Under the pieces are notes generated by a model. The model saw only the letters and a list, made by a program, of their open reading frames with translations, was not told the DNA's origin and did no database searches. From the NCBI RefSeq assembly GCF_001306415.1, contig NZ_LDJX01000002.1:496001-560000 (forward strand): a DNA stretch of 64,000 nucleotides, in the 5' to 3' direction. The DNA comes from Croceitalea dokdonensis DOKDO 023 (GTDB taxonomy: Bacteria; Bacteroidota; Bacteroidia; Flavobacteriales; Flavobacteriaceae). Below, piece by piece: positions 8,256 to 17,218 of this stretch. Numbering within the stretch: the stretch's first letter is position 1; the number at the start of each line of letters is the position of its first letter. The position numbers and the translations under genes were made by a program.

Positions 8256-9659
8256 TTAAAGGTTCTCTGGGTTAATGGCCAAGCTTTTGAACAAGTTGGC
8301 CTTGGCCGTAAAGTACTTGTTCTGTACATCATTTTGTTTTAATTCTGACTCAATTAATTTGCTCTCTCGGGAATTGATCAAAAACAGGGAGCTTTCTCCA
8401 AAGCTGAACTTTCGTTCCTCGGCACTCAACAATCGTTGGGAATTCTGGACAATATCAAAAATAAGTTCGTTCTGAAGAATAAAGGAATCCAGTTCTTGGT
8501 ACAATGCCAGTACTTTGTTCTGTATCTCTACCTCGGCATTATCACGCTCAAACTCCGCATCCTGCAGTTTAAATTTTGCCAAACGCAGATCACCGCGTTC
8601 CTTTCTTAGAAAAAGTGGAAACCTAAAACTTAATCCCCCTTTATATTCCTGCGTTTCAAAACTTCTGATCTGGTTGGGTGTTTCCGTCAAAAAATTATAT
8701 TCTGCATCAATCTTTGGCAATAATTTATTGGCCTTTAACCTGCGGTCCACGGTAAGGCTTTCTACCTTAAAGTTCAACGATCTTAACTTAGGGTGGTTAT
8801 CCACGGTAAAGCTATCCAAGGGCTTGCCCATAATCTCCAGGGTCATATCAATATCACCCGCAGGATCGGCATCTGGTATAACGTTTTCTTGCACCTCCAC
8901 AGGAACATCCTCTATCCATAAAAAATTAGAAAGTTCCAAGGTCCTCTTCATAAACTTTACCTTGGCCTGCTCTAAACTCAATGCCCTGTTCTGCACGGCA
9001 ATTTTAGCCTCTACCGTATCAATTATGGCTCGATCACCGGCCAAGGCGCTGCTTTTTACACCTTGAAACCTAATACTGGCATTTTCCAGAAAGTTCCTGA
9101 AAATTTCGGTTTCATTATAGGCTTTTAGCCATTCAAAATACGCCAAGGATGCATCATATAAAATCTGGTTGACCAGTAAATCCTGATCTGCTTTGGTCTG
9201 CTCCCTAAAAAACTTGGCCTTTCGTAGGGTGGCCATACGTTCATTGATCCAAAAACCTTGTCCCAAGGACATGGAAACCCCGGCGCTATACAGCCCATCT
9301 TCCGGGACAAATTCATCTGAACTGATAAAATCACCATCATTCTGCTCAAAATTCCCTTTGAGCTCAATCCCGTAATAGGTGGGTATTTTAAAGGTGGCGC
9401 TCAACCTATCCCAATACTCGGTATCCTTAAACTGTTTACGGTCGTAGTCCACCTCTAATTTAGGATCAAAACCTCCCCTTGCCTTCATTAGGTTGGCCTG
9501 GCCTATAGAAATGGTCAACTGTGCCTGTTTGGCAATTGGGTGGTACTTTTTTACATAGCCCAAGTATTCATTGAAGCTAAGGACCAAAGAGTCATTCTGG
9601 GCATATCCGATAGTAGCTATCAAAAATGCTGTTACATAAAGAAAATGCCTCATTCTCAT
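8256..9659 (-). CDS. TolC-family outer-membrane efflux channel protein
   Basis: A 467-residue outer-membrane factor with an N-terminal signal peptide (about 1-20, ending GYAQ) and two long helical coiled-coil repeats separated by short beta segments. This is the TolC/OEP layout that forms a trimeric trans-periplasmic duct. The start ATG at 9657-9659 overlaps the HlyD stop by 4 bases (ATGA), indicating translational coupling. With the adjacent HlyD adaptor and ABC exporter it completes a tripartite export system. The substrate is unknown. Length and gene order fit the family well. Confidence 0.9.
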   Translation of the reverse strand: MRMRHFLYVTAFLIATIGYAQNDSLVLSFNEYLGYVKKYHPIAKQAQLTISIGQANLMKARGGFDPKLEVDYDRKQFKDTEYWDRLSATFKIPTYYGIELKGNFEQNDGDFISSDEFVPEDGLYSAGVSMSLGQGFWINERMATLRKAKFFREQTKADQDLLVNQILYDASLAYFEWLKAYNETEIFRNFLENASIRFQGVKSSALAGDRAIIDTVEAKIAVQNRALSLEQAKVKFMKRTLELSNFLWIEDVPVEVQENVIPDADPAGDIDMTLEIMGKPLDSFTVDNHPKLRSLNFKVESLTVDRRLKANKLLPKIDAEYNFLTETPNQIRSFETQEYKGGLSFRFPLFLRKERGDLRLAKFKLQDAEFERDNAEVEIQNKVLALYQELDSFILQNELIFDIVQNSQRLLSAEERKFSFGESSLFLINSRESKLIESELKQNDVQNKYFTAKANLFKSLAINPENL

Positions 9660-11008
9660 TTCTTTTTGGCTTTGGCCATATCATTTTGGGGCTGATAATA
9701 GTTTGGAGGGAAACCGTTTAACTGTCGCCATAACTCAAACCAAATGGGCACATCTTCCAGTAACGCGATGGTCTGTGCTCCGGAGCCTACCCTTAAATCT
9801 TGCGGCCAAGGATGGTCATCGGGATCTGGGGCCAACAGGATACGATATTTTCCATTGTCACTAATAAATGTTTCTATGGCTACGACTTTTCCACCATAGG
9901 TTCCATAGGATACGTTGGGCCAACCACTAAATATGATAACGGGCCAACCATCAAACTGGATACGGACTTTTTCACCAATATGCATCAAAGGCAAATCTAT
10001 AGGTTCCACAAAGGTTTCCACCGCCATATCATACTTAGCGGGCATGATACCCACCAACCGATCGCCCTCTTTAAAGGTCTCTCCAAGACCGCCCTGGATG
10101 GCGCGGTTAATATAGCCGCTTTGCGGCGCCCTTATGTAGTAAAGATCATTCCTCATGGAATAGTTGGTAAACTCATTCTCCAGTTTGGTAACCTGCGCCT
10201 CTGAATTAAACTGACTTGCCTGTGCCGTGGAGCGATCACTCTGGGCCTTGGAGATTTTATCCGTGTACTCTGCTTGCACCCTGGTAATCTCTACTTGTGC
10301 ATTAAGCACCTCGTTTTTACTGGCCAATAGTTTGTTTTTCTGTGAAATTAACTTGGCTTGTGTCTCCTGTAATTTTAATCGCTTTTCTTCCACATCCGTC
10401 ACCGCCTTTAAGCCTTCAGATTCTAACTGGGTGGTACGATCAAACTGGCGTTGAGCAATGAGAATATTGGTCTCTGCCGCTTCCAAATCTATGCTATCGC
10501 TTTGTACCTTAAGTATTGCCTGTAGCAATTTATTCCTTGCTTGCTCTAGTTTTAACCCCCGCTCTGTTATCAAGGCCCCAATTTGGTTGTTAAGGGCGCC
10601 TACTTTTTGTTCATAGGAAGTAACGGACATTGCCTTGGCCTTGATCTGCTGTCCGGTACGTTCTACCAGCATAGGGTCAAAATACTCGTTCTTTATTTCG
10701 GAAATGAACAAAATGGTATCCCCTTTCTCCACAAAGTCACCTTCCTTGACATACCACTTTTCTATACGCCCAGGAATCTGGGACTGTATGGTCTGTGGAC
10801 GTTGATCTGGCGTTAGTGTGGTTAAAAAACCACTACCCTGTACATTCTGTGTCCATGGCAAGAACAGGATGATTACAAAAATGATGGCAAATACAATTAA
10901 AAACCTATTGAAATGTTTATTGTGCTTGCGTTGGGAAACCCGCCTAACTGCTTTGAACTTGGACAGGTCCACCGTTCTATTTAAGGGAATCTTAGAAATA
11001 TTCAACAT
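9656..11008 (-). CDS. HlyD-family periplasmic adaptor (membrane fusion protein)
   Basis: A 450-residue protein with a short cytoplasmic N-terminus, one transmembrane helix at about residues 35-52 (FLIVFAIIFVIILFLPW), a split lipoyl/biotinyl-like domain (QSQIPGRIEKWYVKEGDFVEKGDTI near residues 74-98, then APQSGYINRAIQGGLGETF near 300) and a long coiled-coil hairpin between them. The C-terminal beta-barrel region includes VRIQFDGWP. It links the inner-membrane ABC exporter to the TolC channel. It begins 4 bases after the ABC gene stop and overlaps the TolC start. The long hairpin is closer to type I secretion adaptors than to short RND adaptors. Confidence 0.9.
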   Translation of the reverse strand: MLNISKIPLNRTVDLSKFKAVRRVSQRKHNKHFNRFLIVFAIIFVIILFLPWTQNVQGSGFLTTLTPDQRPQTIQSQIPGRIEKWYVKEGDFVEKGDTILFISEIKNEYFDPMLVERTGQQIKAKAMSVTSYEQKVGALNNQIGALITERGLKLEQARNKLLQAILKVQSDSIDLEAAETNILIAQRQFDRTTQLESEGLKAVTDVEEKRLKLQETQAKLISQKNKLLASKNEVLNAQVEITRVQAEYTDKISKAQSDRSTAQASQFNSEAQVTKLENEFTNYSMRNDLYYIRAPQSGYINRAIQGGLGETFKEGDRLVGIMPAKYDMAVETFVEPIDLPLMHIGEKVRIQFDGWPVIIFSGWPNVSYGTYGGKVVAIETFISDNGKYRILLAPDPDDHPWPQDLRVGSGAQTIALLEDVPIWFELWRQLNGFPPNYYQPQNDMAKAKKK

Positions 11009-11012
11009 GTCA

Positions 11013-12680
11013 CTAAGCGTTAGATTTAATTTTTCCGTTTTCTATGGTCAAAATCCTACCACATTTCTTAACCCATGTCTTATCGTCACTTACCACAATG
11101 AGGCTCCAAGGCTGTTTGGGGTCCACCAAGAAATCCATAATACGTTCTGCCTCATCTTCATCAAATTGGTCCAAGGGATCTCGTAACACCAACAATTTTG
11201 GTTTTTTCACTAAGCTCCTTGCCAACACAATCTTTTTGGCAACGGTATAAGAAATCTGCTTCCCTTCAGGATAAATAATGGTATCCAAACCGTTTTCCAT
11301 CTTTTTGACTACTTTGTCAAGGCCGGTCACTTCTAGTACCCAAAGGATGTCCTCTTTGGTAATATCCGGATTATTAAATGTAATATTCTGCATCAAAGTT
11401 CCCTCAAACGGTGTTTCCAATTTAAGGGACTGCCCAACCTTGGAACGGAAATGGTTAAGGTTCTCTGTTTTAAGGCGTACCCCATTCACATAGATGCTGC
11501 CAGCTGTTGGCTCTATTAAACCAGAGATTACATGCAGTAAGGTAGATTTCCCTGCACCATTGGAACCTTGTACGAGGATTCTATCTTGTTTCTGAATGGT
11601 CATGGAAAGACCATCCAGAATATTTCTTTCCATATCGGGTACCTGATACTCTAAATGGTCCAATTCCATGGTAAAATCTTCTTGATCAAACAATTGCAAG
11701 TCTTTTTGTTCTGCCTCCACTTCTTTATCCACCACTTGACCCAATTTTTCAAGTGCTGTTAAGACGTCATAAAAGGACTCCAAACCAATGATCAACTTTT
11801 CTACCGAACTAATGACCAGAAGTATGATGATTTCCGCAGCAACAAACTGTCCAATATTCATTTCCTGGTTGAGTACCAGGAGCCCTCCAATAATCAAAAG
11901 ACCGCCTGTGACCAGAATTTTAAAACCAACCATTTGGATAAACTGAAGTACTAAAATCTTAAAGTGGTTTTCTCTGGCTTCCAAATAGCCGCTCACCAAA
12001 TAATCGTTTTTTTCCAGTGCCAAATTGGTTTTTCCAGAAAGTTTAAAGCTTACTATGCTCCTAGCCACTTCCTGTATCCAATGTGCCACCTTATATTTTT
12101 GCTTGGACTCAATAAGGCTGGTCTCCAAACCACGTGTGATGGTATATTTAAATACCACATAAATCAATACCAATAATAGAATGCCGTAAGCAATAAAAAA
12201 AGGGTGGTACAAGGAAAGGAGCAACAGTCCAAAAATAATCTGCAATAGGGCAGTAGGAAAATCTATCAGTAATTTAGAAACCCCTTTTTGAATGTTTAAA
12301 GTATCAAAAAAACGATTCGCCAATTCTGGTGGGTAAAAATTCCGCAACTCTGACATCTTTATTTTTGGAAACCTATATGCAAATTCAAAGGAACTGCGCG
12401 TAAAGATTTTTTGTTGGATATTTTCAATGATACGTATCTGCATCAACTGTAATACACCGCCAAAAGCAACCCCCAGAGTAACCAAGACCACAAGAACGAT
12501 CCATGATGTACTTACCTGCGCACCTTGGATTAAATTGATTATGGCCTGTATGCCCAAGGGCAGGGTCAAGCTTACCAATCCCGCAAAAATTGCATAATAG
12601 AATACTTGACGAACGTCCTTTTTGTCCAACTTTAAAAGTTTGACCAGGCGCTGCCAAGCCGTTAATATATTTTTAGCCAT
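11013..12680 (-). CDS. ABC exporter (TMD-NBD half transporter) with a degenerate ATPase
   Basis: A 555-residue half transporter. A six-helix transmembrane domain occupies about residues 20-320, followed by a nucleotide-binding domain at about 330-555. Walker A is intact (GSNGAGKST, near residue 371) and the Q-loop Gln is present. The other catalytic elements are changed. The signature LSGGQ reads ISYTV (near 475). Walker B reads LLVLRDP (near 495), with the conserved Asp replaced by Arg and the catalytic Glu by Asp. The H-loop His is Asp (VVSDDKTW, near 530). No peptidase C39 domain is present. Strong neighbours (TetR-like, HlyD, TolC) show an export role. Either a partner ABC subunit supplies catalysis or the cycle is unusual. 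Confidence 0.88.
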   Translation of the reverse strand: MAKNILTAWQRLVKLLKLDKKDVRQVFYYAIFAGLVSLTLPLGIQAIINLIQGAQVSTSWIVLVVLVTLGVAFGGVLQLMQIRIIENIQQKIFTRSSFEFAYRFPKIKMSELRNFYPPELANRFFDTLNIQKGVSKLLIDFPTALLQIIFGLLLLSLYHPFFIAYGILLLVLIYVVFKYTITRGLETSLIESKQKYKVAHWIQEVARSIVSFKLSGKTNLALEKNDYLVSGYLEARENHFKILVLQFIQMVGFKILVTGGLLIIGGLLVLNQEMNIGQFVAAEIIILLVISSVEKLIIGLESFYDVLTALEKLGQVVDKEVEAEQKDLQLFDQEDFTMELDHLEYQVPDMERNILDGLSMTIQKQDRILVQGSNGAGKSTLLHVISGLIEPTAGSIYVNGVRLKTENLNHFRSKVGQSLKLETPFEGTLMQNITFNNPDITKEDILWVLEVTGLDKVVKKMENGLDTIIYPEGKQISYTVAKKIVLARSLVKKPKLLVLRDPLDQFDEDEAERIMDFLVDPKQPWSLIVVSDDKTWVKKCGRILTIENGKIKSNA

Positions 12681-13380
12681 TTGAGTTGTTTTGGTTTAAG
12701 GTTTTAAATACCAAGTCTTTAAAATAAGAGCCTGCCGTCTTTCCTTGGTGGCAACTGGTCAATGTTGGAAAATGCTTTTGTAAAAACAACTGGTGCAACA
12801 CCCCCTCAAGAATGGTGCTGGCCAAACTTCCGGCATATTCGTAGGTAGGGTCGTATTCCTTTATCATTTCCTCAAAACGGTTTACCATACGTTTATAGAT
12901 AATAAAATATCCTTCCCTATTTTCTTCATCTACCTCTTTGGTCAAAAAGGATTTAGAAGATTCGTTCACAACAATGTTACTTAATTTTGGCTCATTGATG
13001 TGTGCAAAGGTACTGTCTTCATGTATGGTACTGCTTACAATTTCTATAGCTTTTTCCAGTTTTAAACGGGAATCCCCTATACTATTGGTAGAAAACACCA
13101 ATTGGTACTCCAACCACCCCCAATACCAACTGGTTAAATAAATCAAAAGCTTGTGTTTGTTTTCAAAATAGCGGTAAATGGAACTTTCATTGGACCCAAT
13201 GACCAGACCAAGCTTCTTAAACGTAAAGCTTTCAAAACCAATATCGTCTATTAAGAGGATACTGTGCTCTATAATCCTTCTGCCCAAGTCCGACGACTCT
13301 GGGTCTTTCAGATATATCTTATCGTTGATGGCTATTTTTAGGGTTTGCAAAAGTTTATCCATAAGGCGATCGCTATTCAT
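12673..13380 (-). CDS. TetR/AcrR-like transcriptional regulator heading the efflux operon
   Basis: A 235-residue protein with a TetR-type helix-turn-helix at about residues 36-85. The recognition region reads FTFKKLGLVIGSNESSIYRYFENKHKLLIYL in frame (quoted here only by its ends: FTFKKLG and IYRYFENK). The C-terminal all-helical ligand domain is divergent. It is the first gene of the operon, and its stop overlaps the ABC start by 8 bases, so it is probably an autoregulator of the export system. The local -7 region could not be identified confidently in the AT-rich 109-base gap shared with the divergent 13490 gene, which may also be a target. Confidence 0.85.
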   Translation of the reverse strand: MNSDRLMDKLLQTLKIAINDKIYLKDPESSDLGRRIIEHSILLIDDIGFESFTFKKLGLVIGSNESSIYRYFENKHKLLIYLTSWYWGWLEYQLVFSTNSIGDSRLKLEKAIEIVSSTIHEDSTFAHINEPKLSNIVVNESSKSFLTKEVDEENREGYFIIYKRMVNRFEEMIKEYDPTYEYAGSLASTILEGVLHQLFLQKHFPTLTSCHQGKTAGSYFKDLVFKTLNQNNSNG

Positions 13381-13489
13381 TAAAAAAGCTAATATAATAG
13401 CATTACTTTTATTAAATAATAGTTTAACCTACTTTTAACTAAGGAGTAACTTACCGTTTCTTATCTTTACTTTTACCTAAAGATGAAAT

Positions 13490-13870
13490 ATGAGATATAT
13501 TTTTACGCTATTATTTTTTGTCATACTTAACACCCAAGCACAGGAACAAACGGTTAATTACGTAAAAAAAATTGATCATTTTCCGGAGAGCCGTGGAGAT
13601 GCTGAAAACGGCCTTATTCTTAGCTTACCAAAGCAAGAGATGGTGCAGTTGGAGCAACAGTTAAATTCCAAATCTGGCCTTGGCCCCATGTTTAACTATT
13701 ATGGAACCGTTGTGGTGGTCGATCAGATGGATACGCTTCCCAATGGAAACCGTCTACTTGTCCTTCGCAGGGAAGATGGCAAGAAGTTTTATGGTTATAA
13801 GGATACGATTAAAGCAATTTTATTGTCCAATCAGAATAAAGAATTAAGTCTAACATTAAATCAACAGTAA
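13490..13870 (+). CDS. Small secreted protein, first of a paralogous pair
   Basis: A 126-residue protein with a typical signal peptide (about residues 1-17, ending NTQAQ). The mature part ends in NGNRLLVLRREDGKKFYGYKD, which matches the 13872 gene product (DGKKFFNAYRTIKA) closely enough to call a tandem duplication, and resembles the unsigned protein at 6865-7254. It is separated from its partner by one base. A TATCTTTA box at 13462-13469, close to the TAnnTTTG consensus, could be its promoter element. No named family is recognised. It is divergent from the TetR gene, so it could be co-regulated, but this is inference. Confidence 0.65.
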   Translation: MRYIFTLLFFVILNTQAQEQTVNYVKKIDHFPESRGDAENGLILSLPKQEMVQLEQQLNSKSGLGPMFNYYGTVVVVDQMDTLPNGNRLLVLRREDGKKFYGYKDTIKAILLSNQNKELSLTLNQQ

Positions 13871-13871
13871 T

Positions 13872-14255
13872 ATGAAAAAAGTATTTTTTGTAGTAATGAT
13901 GGCCTTATCAATTTCTTCTATCACGGCCCAGGAAAATTTTGCCAAAGATGTACAAGTTGGGCAGCAAATGATGATCACAGTACCATCATCTGGCAGCTTT
14001 CAACATGTAAAGATTCCAAAGAAAAACTTTATCATCAAAAAAGGCGGAATTTGGAATATGGATTCCGTTGACAATGCAGTAGTGAACGTTATATCCATAA
14101 GCAACGGTGAGCAACCAAAGGTAACCTTGGAAAGAGCGGACGGTAAAAAGTTCTTTAATGCCTACCGGACTATAAAAGCAAACTTTAACAGTGCTGTGAA
14201 CAGTGGCGAACTTCAATTTATGAAAGGGTCTCAAAAAGCCAGTATTACCAGATAA
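13872..14255 (+). CDS. Small secreted protein, second of a paralogous pair
   Basis: A 127-residue protein with a signal peptide (about 1-20, ending ITAQE). The mature part is rich in beta-prone residues, and its DGKKFFNAYRTIKANF block aligns with DGKKFYGYKDTIKAIL in the preceding gene. There are no cysteines and no lipobox, so it is probably free in the periplasm or exported. It begins one base after the stop of its partner and is followed by a long-arm terminator. The function is not known. Relative to its partner, the N-terminal half of the mature region has diverged much more than the C-terminal half. Confidence 0.65.
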   Translation: MKKVFFVVMMALSISSITAQENFAKDVQVGQQMMITVPSSGSFQHVKIPKKNFIIKKGGIWNMDSVDNAVVNVISISNGEQPKVTLERADGKKFFNAYRTIKANFNSAVNSGELQFMKGSQKASITR

Positions 14256-14269
14256 TAACGACTCCTTTA

Positions 14270-14336
14270 AAAACACTTTTCATTATTTAGCTAATTAGTA
14301 TTAATTGGTTTTGAAAGGTGTTTTTTTTGTTCCCAT
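14270..14336 (+). terminator. Probable terminator after the secreted pair
   Basis: Arms AAAACACTTTTCA (14270-14282) and TGAAAGGTGTTTT (14322-14334) pair with one G-T/T-G type mismatch. They enclose an AT-rich loop and are followed by a T-run. Located 15 bases after the stop at 14255. Confidence 0.6.
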
Positions 14337-14504
14337 GCAAGATAAAAAAGCACACAATAAACAACAAACTGCAAATGGTGGGCCCTAGAATTAAAAAAGA
14401 CATAAAAAATTCCTTTACCTATTGTTCTACAACACTTTTAAGCGATTTCATGACTGGCTTTTATCAAAAAAATACGACATTTGCGCAAATTTAAAATTAA
14501 CAGA

Positions 14505-15941
14505 ATGGATGTAATCACTATTGCAAAAGGAGACGGCATAGGTCCTGAAATTATGGACGCAACGCTTGCAGTATTAGAAGCTGCCGGAGCCCAATTAAAA
14601 ACCGAGGAAATTCAAGTAGGTGAAAATGTATATTTATCAGGGAACACCTCTGGTATTGCAAAGGAATCTTGGGATACCATAAGAAGAAACAAGGTATTCC
14701 TTAAAGCGCCTATCACCACTCCCCAAGGTGGCGGCTACAAAAGCTTGAACGTTACTACAAGAAAATCTTTAGGTCTTTATGCAAATGTGCGCCCTTGCCG
14801 CAGCATACATCCCTTTGTCCATACTAAACATCCGGTGATGGACGTGGTCATTATCCGTGAAAACGAAGAAGATCTTTATGCTGGTATTGAACACCAACAG
14901 ACGGATGAAGTGGTACAGTGTTTAAAATTGATCAGCCGTCCTGGTTGTGAAAAAATCGTGCGCTACGCTTTTGAGTATGCTATTAAGTACAATAGAAAAA
15001 AAGTGACCTGCTTCACCAAGGACAATATCATGAAGCAGACCGATGGTCTTTTTCACCAAGTTTTTGATGAGATAGCCAAGGAGTATCCCCAAATAGAGAA
15101 CGAACATTGGATCATTGATATAGGTGCGGCCAAACTGGCGGACACGCCCGAAGCTTTTGATGTGATTGTAATGCCAAACCTTTACGGTGATGTACTGTCT
15201 GATATTGCCGCACAAATCACAGGATCTGTGGGTCTTGGAGGTTCTGCCAATATTGGCGAGGAATGTTCCATGTTTGAAGCCATTCATGGTTCTGCTCCAA
15301 GAAGGGCCGGACAAAACTTGGCTAACCCATCCGGACTGCTACACGGTGCCATTATGATGCTTAACCACCTAGGACAGAACGATGTTGCGGAAAAAGTACA
15401 GAACGCCTGGTTAAAAACCATGGAAGACGGGATACATACCTATGATATTTATGATGAGAAAACCAGCACCAAAAAAGTAGGCACCAAGGAATTCGCAGAG
15501 GCCGTTATCGCGAATCTTGGCCAAAAGCCAAAAACCTTAAAAGAGGTACATTACGATAAAACTGGACCTTTGGTTCTTCCAAAAGTACAACGCAGGCCAC
15601 CAGCCAAAAAAGAATTGGTGGGTGTTGACCTTTTTGTGCACTGGAGCGGAAAAGATCCAGACGAGTGTGGTGCCATGCTTCAAAAACTTAATAATGATGT
15701 GGTCACCATTTCCATGATCACCAACAGAGGCGTAAAAGTCTGGCCAAATGGTTTTGAAGAAACGTTCTGCACCGATCACTGGAGATGCCGCTTTAAAGCA
15801 GAAGCTGGAAAAACCATCACCAATGATGAGATTGTACGCTTACTAAGTGATGCAATCAAAGAAAACATCGATGTGATAAAAACGGAGAACCTATACTTTT
15901 TTGATGGCAAACAAGCTTTTTCAATGGGGCAAGGGCAATAA
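14505..15941 (+). CDS. icd: NADP-type isocitrate dehydrogenase with C-terminal extra domain
   Basis: Oxidative decarboxylation of isocitrate to 2-oxoglutarate in the TCA cycle. The core (about residues 1-335) has the isocitrate/isopropylmalate dehydrogenase signatures: GDGIGPEIMDATL near the N-terminus, the ENEEDLYAGIEH block, and NLYGDVLSDIAAQITGSVGLGGSANIG with the metal-binding aspartates. A further region of about 140 residues (HWSGKDPDECGAML and on) matches the long Thermus-type enzyme of about 480-500 residues. ATG 14505 (MDVITIAKGDG) is preferred over an upstream TTG at 14481 because it starts right at the conserved first strand. Cofactor choice (NADP) is inferred from family. The small gene downstream overlaps its last 38 bases. 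Confidence 0.9.
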   Translation: MDVITIAKGDGIGPEIMDATLAVLEAAGAQLKTEEIQVGENVYLSGNTSGIAKESWDTIRRNKVFLKAPITTPQGGGYKSLNVTTRKSLGLYANVRPCRSIHPFVHTKHPVMDVVIIRENEEDLYAGIEHQQTDEVVQCLKLISRPGCEKIVRYAFEYAIKYNRKKVTCFTKDNIMKQTDGLFHQVFDEIAKEYPQIENEHWIIDIGAAKLADTPEAFDVIVMPNLYGDVLSDIAAQITGSVGLGGSANIGEECSMFEAIHGSAPRRAGQNLANPSGLLHGAIMMLNHLGQNDVAEKVQNAWLKTMEDGIHTYDIYDEKTSTKKVGTKEFAEAVIANLGQKPKTLKEVHYDKTGPLVLPKVQRRPPAKKELVGVDLFVHWSGKDPDECGAMLQKLNNDVVTISMITNRGVKVWPNGFEETFCTDHWRCRFKAEAGKTITNDEIVRLLSDAIKENIDVIKTENLYFFDGKQAFSMGQGQ

Positions 15942-16251
15942 GTCCAAAGGTAAGAAGAACAACACCCAAGAAACCATTCAGTTGGTTGAGGGTGTTTTTT
16001 CACCTGCCGAGGCGGCGGATGTCCTTCTTACGCTTATCAATGACAAAATTAAGTTCCATACCATACACGCCCTAAAACTAAAAGGGGAACAAGATAGTGA
16101 TGTAGATCATTCTGAACAGCGGATTTCTGAACTTAGGGAGGCCAAGAAAAGAGTTCATGATTTGGTGATCAATGCAAGGAACAAAGGCCTCAAACTTAAC
16201 ATTAACAGTGTTATCAGTATCTCAGAACAAACTGATGCACCCTTGTCTTAA
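15904..16251 (+). CDS. Small protein overlapping isocitrate dehydrogenase and coupled to the bicarbonate permease
   Basis: A 115-residue protein without signal or membrane segment, containing VEGVFSPAEAADVLLTLIND and a helical C-terminal half. It is not recognised as a named family and lacks the T-loop pattern of PII proteins such as SbtB. ATG 15904 lies inside the last 38 bases of the dehydrogenase in another frame, and the stop overlaps the permease ATG by 1 base (TAATG), which implies translational coupling. A role as a regulator or accessory of the permease is an inference from position only. An internal start at TTG 15979 is possible. Confidence 0.6.
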   Translation: MANKLFQWGKGNKSKGKKNNTQETIQLVEGVFSPAEAADVLLTLINDKIKFHTIHALKLKGEQDSDVDHSEQRISELREAKKRVHDLVINARNKGLKLNINSVISISEQTDAPLS

Positions 16252-17213
16252 TGGATTTACACCTATTTATAGACAACCTTACCAACCCAGCCCTACTCTT
16301 TTTCTTTTTAGGTATTATCGCGGTACAACTCAAAAGCGATTTGGAAATACCTCCAAATTCTTCAAAATTCATTTCCCTTTACCTTTTGTTTTCCATCGGG
16401 TTTAAAGGTGGACTGGAACTATCTCACAGCCATTTAAATATGGAGATTCTTTGGTCGTTGGTATTTGGCATCGTGCTAGCCACCTGCGTACCCGTTTATT
16501 CCTATTTTATTTTAAGGCGTAAGTTTTCCGTGGAAAACTCAGGTGCCATTGCTGCGGCATACGGATCTGTAAGTGCTGTGACCTTTGTCACTTCCATTTC
16601 TTTTCTTGAACTGGAAAACATCACTTTTGGAGGGCATATGGTTGCCGTTATGGCCTTAATGGAGGCTCCTTCCATCATCGTTGGTGTGCTATTGATGTCG
16701 ATCTTTAAAAAAGAAAAGCAGAAAAAGGGCGATTTTAAAAAAGTAATACACCATGCCGTCACCAATGGCAGCGTCATTTTAATTCTTGGAAGCCTCGCCA
16801 TTGGGTTTTTGGCAAGCGACCAACAGGCAGAGGGCATTACACCTTTTACCACGGATATATTTAAAGGTTTCTTGGCCGTATTTCTATTGGATATGGGCAT
16901 TACCTCTGGTAAAAAACTTAAGGATTTTATCAAAAAGGGAAAGTTTGCACTTGGTTTTGCCATAATCATCCCGATCATCAACGGCATTTTTGTGGCATGG
17001 TTCAGTCAATTTTTAACCTCGGTTGACGGCAACCGCTTTCTTTTTGCCATACTTGCGGCCAGCGCGTCCTATATCGCTGTTCCTGCGGCCATGCGCATTG
17101 CGGCGCCCAAAGCGAGCCCAAGTTTGTACCTGCCCATGGCCTTGGCCATTACGTTCCCCTTTAACATTACCTTGGGCATGCCCCTTTATCTCTATATTGT
17201 ACAAAACTTTTAA
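16251..17213 (+). CDS. SbtA-type sodium-dependent bicarbonate transport family permease
   Basis: A 320-residue polytopic membrane protein of the SbtA family, with about ten hydrophobic segments arranged as two repeats. Diagnostic blocks include NPALLFFFLGIIAVQLKSDLEIP near the N-terminus and the GAIAAAYGSVSAVTFVTS stretch (about residues 95-112). The second-repeat block ASASYIAVPAAMRIA is near residue 265. In cyanobacteria SbtA imports bicarbonate with sodium. In a heterotroph it could feed anaplerotic carboxylases. That substrate is a family-level prediction, not shown here. It overlaps the stop of the 15904 gene by one base and is followed 5 bases later by tag. Confidence 0.85.
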   Translation: MDLHLFIDNLTNPALLFFFLGIIAVQLKSDLEIPPNSSKFISLYLLFSIGFKGGLELSHSHLNMEILWSLVFGIVLATCVPVYSYFILRRKFSVENSGAIAAAYGSVSAVTFVTSISFLELENITFGGHMVAVMALMEAPSIIVGVLLMSIFKKEKQKKGDFKKVIHHAVTNGSVILILGSLAIGFLASDQQAEGITPFTTDIFKGFLAVFLLDMGITSGKKLKDFIKKGKFALGFAIIIPIINGIFVAWFSQFLTSVDGNRFLFAILAASASYIAVPAAMRIAAPKASPSLYLPMALAITFPFNITLGMPLYLYIVQNF

Positions 17214-17218
17214 CCATT

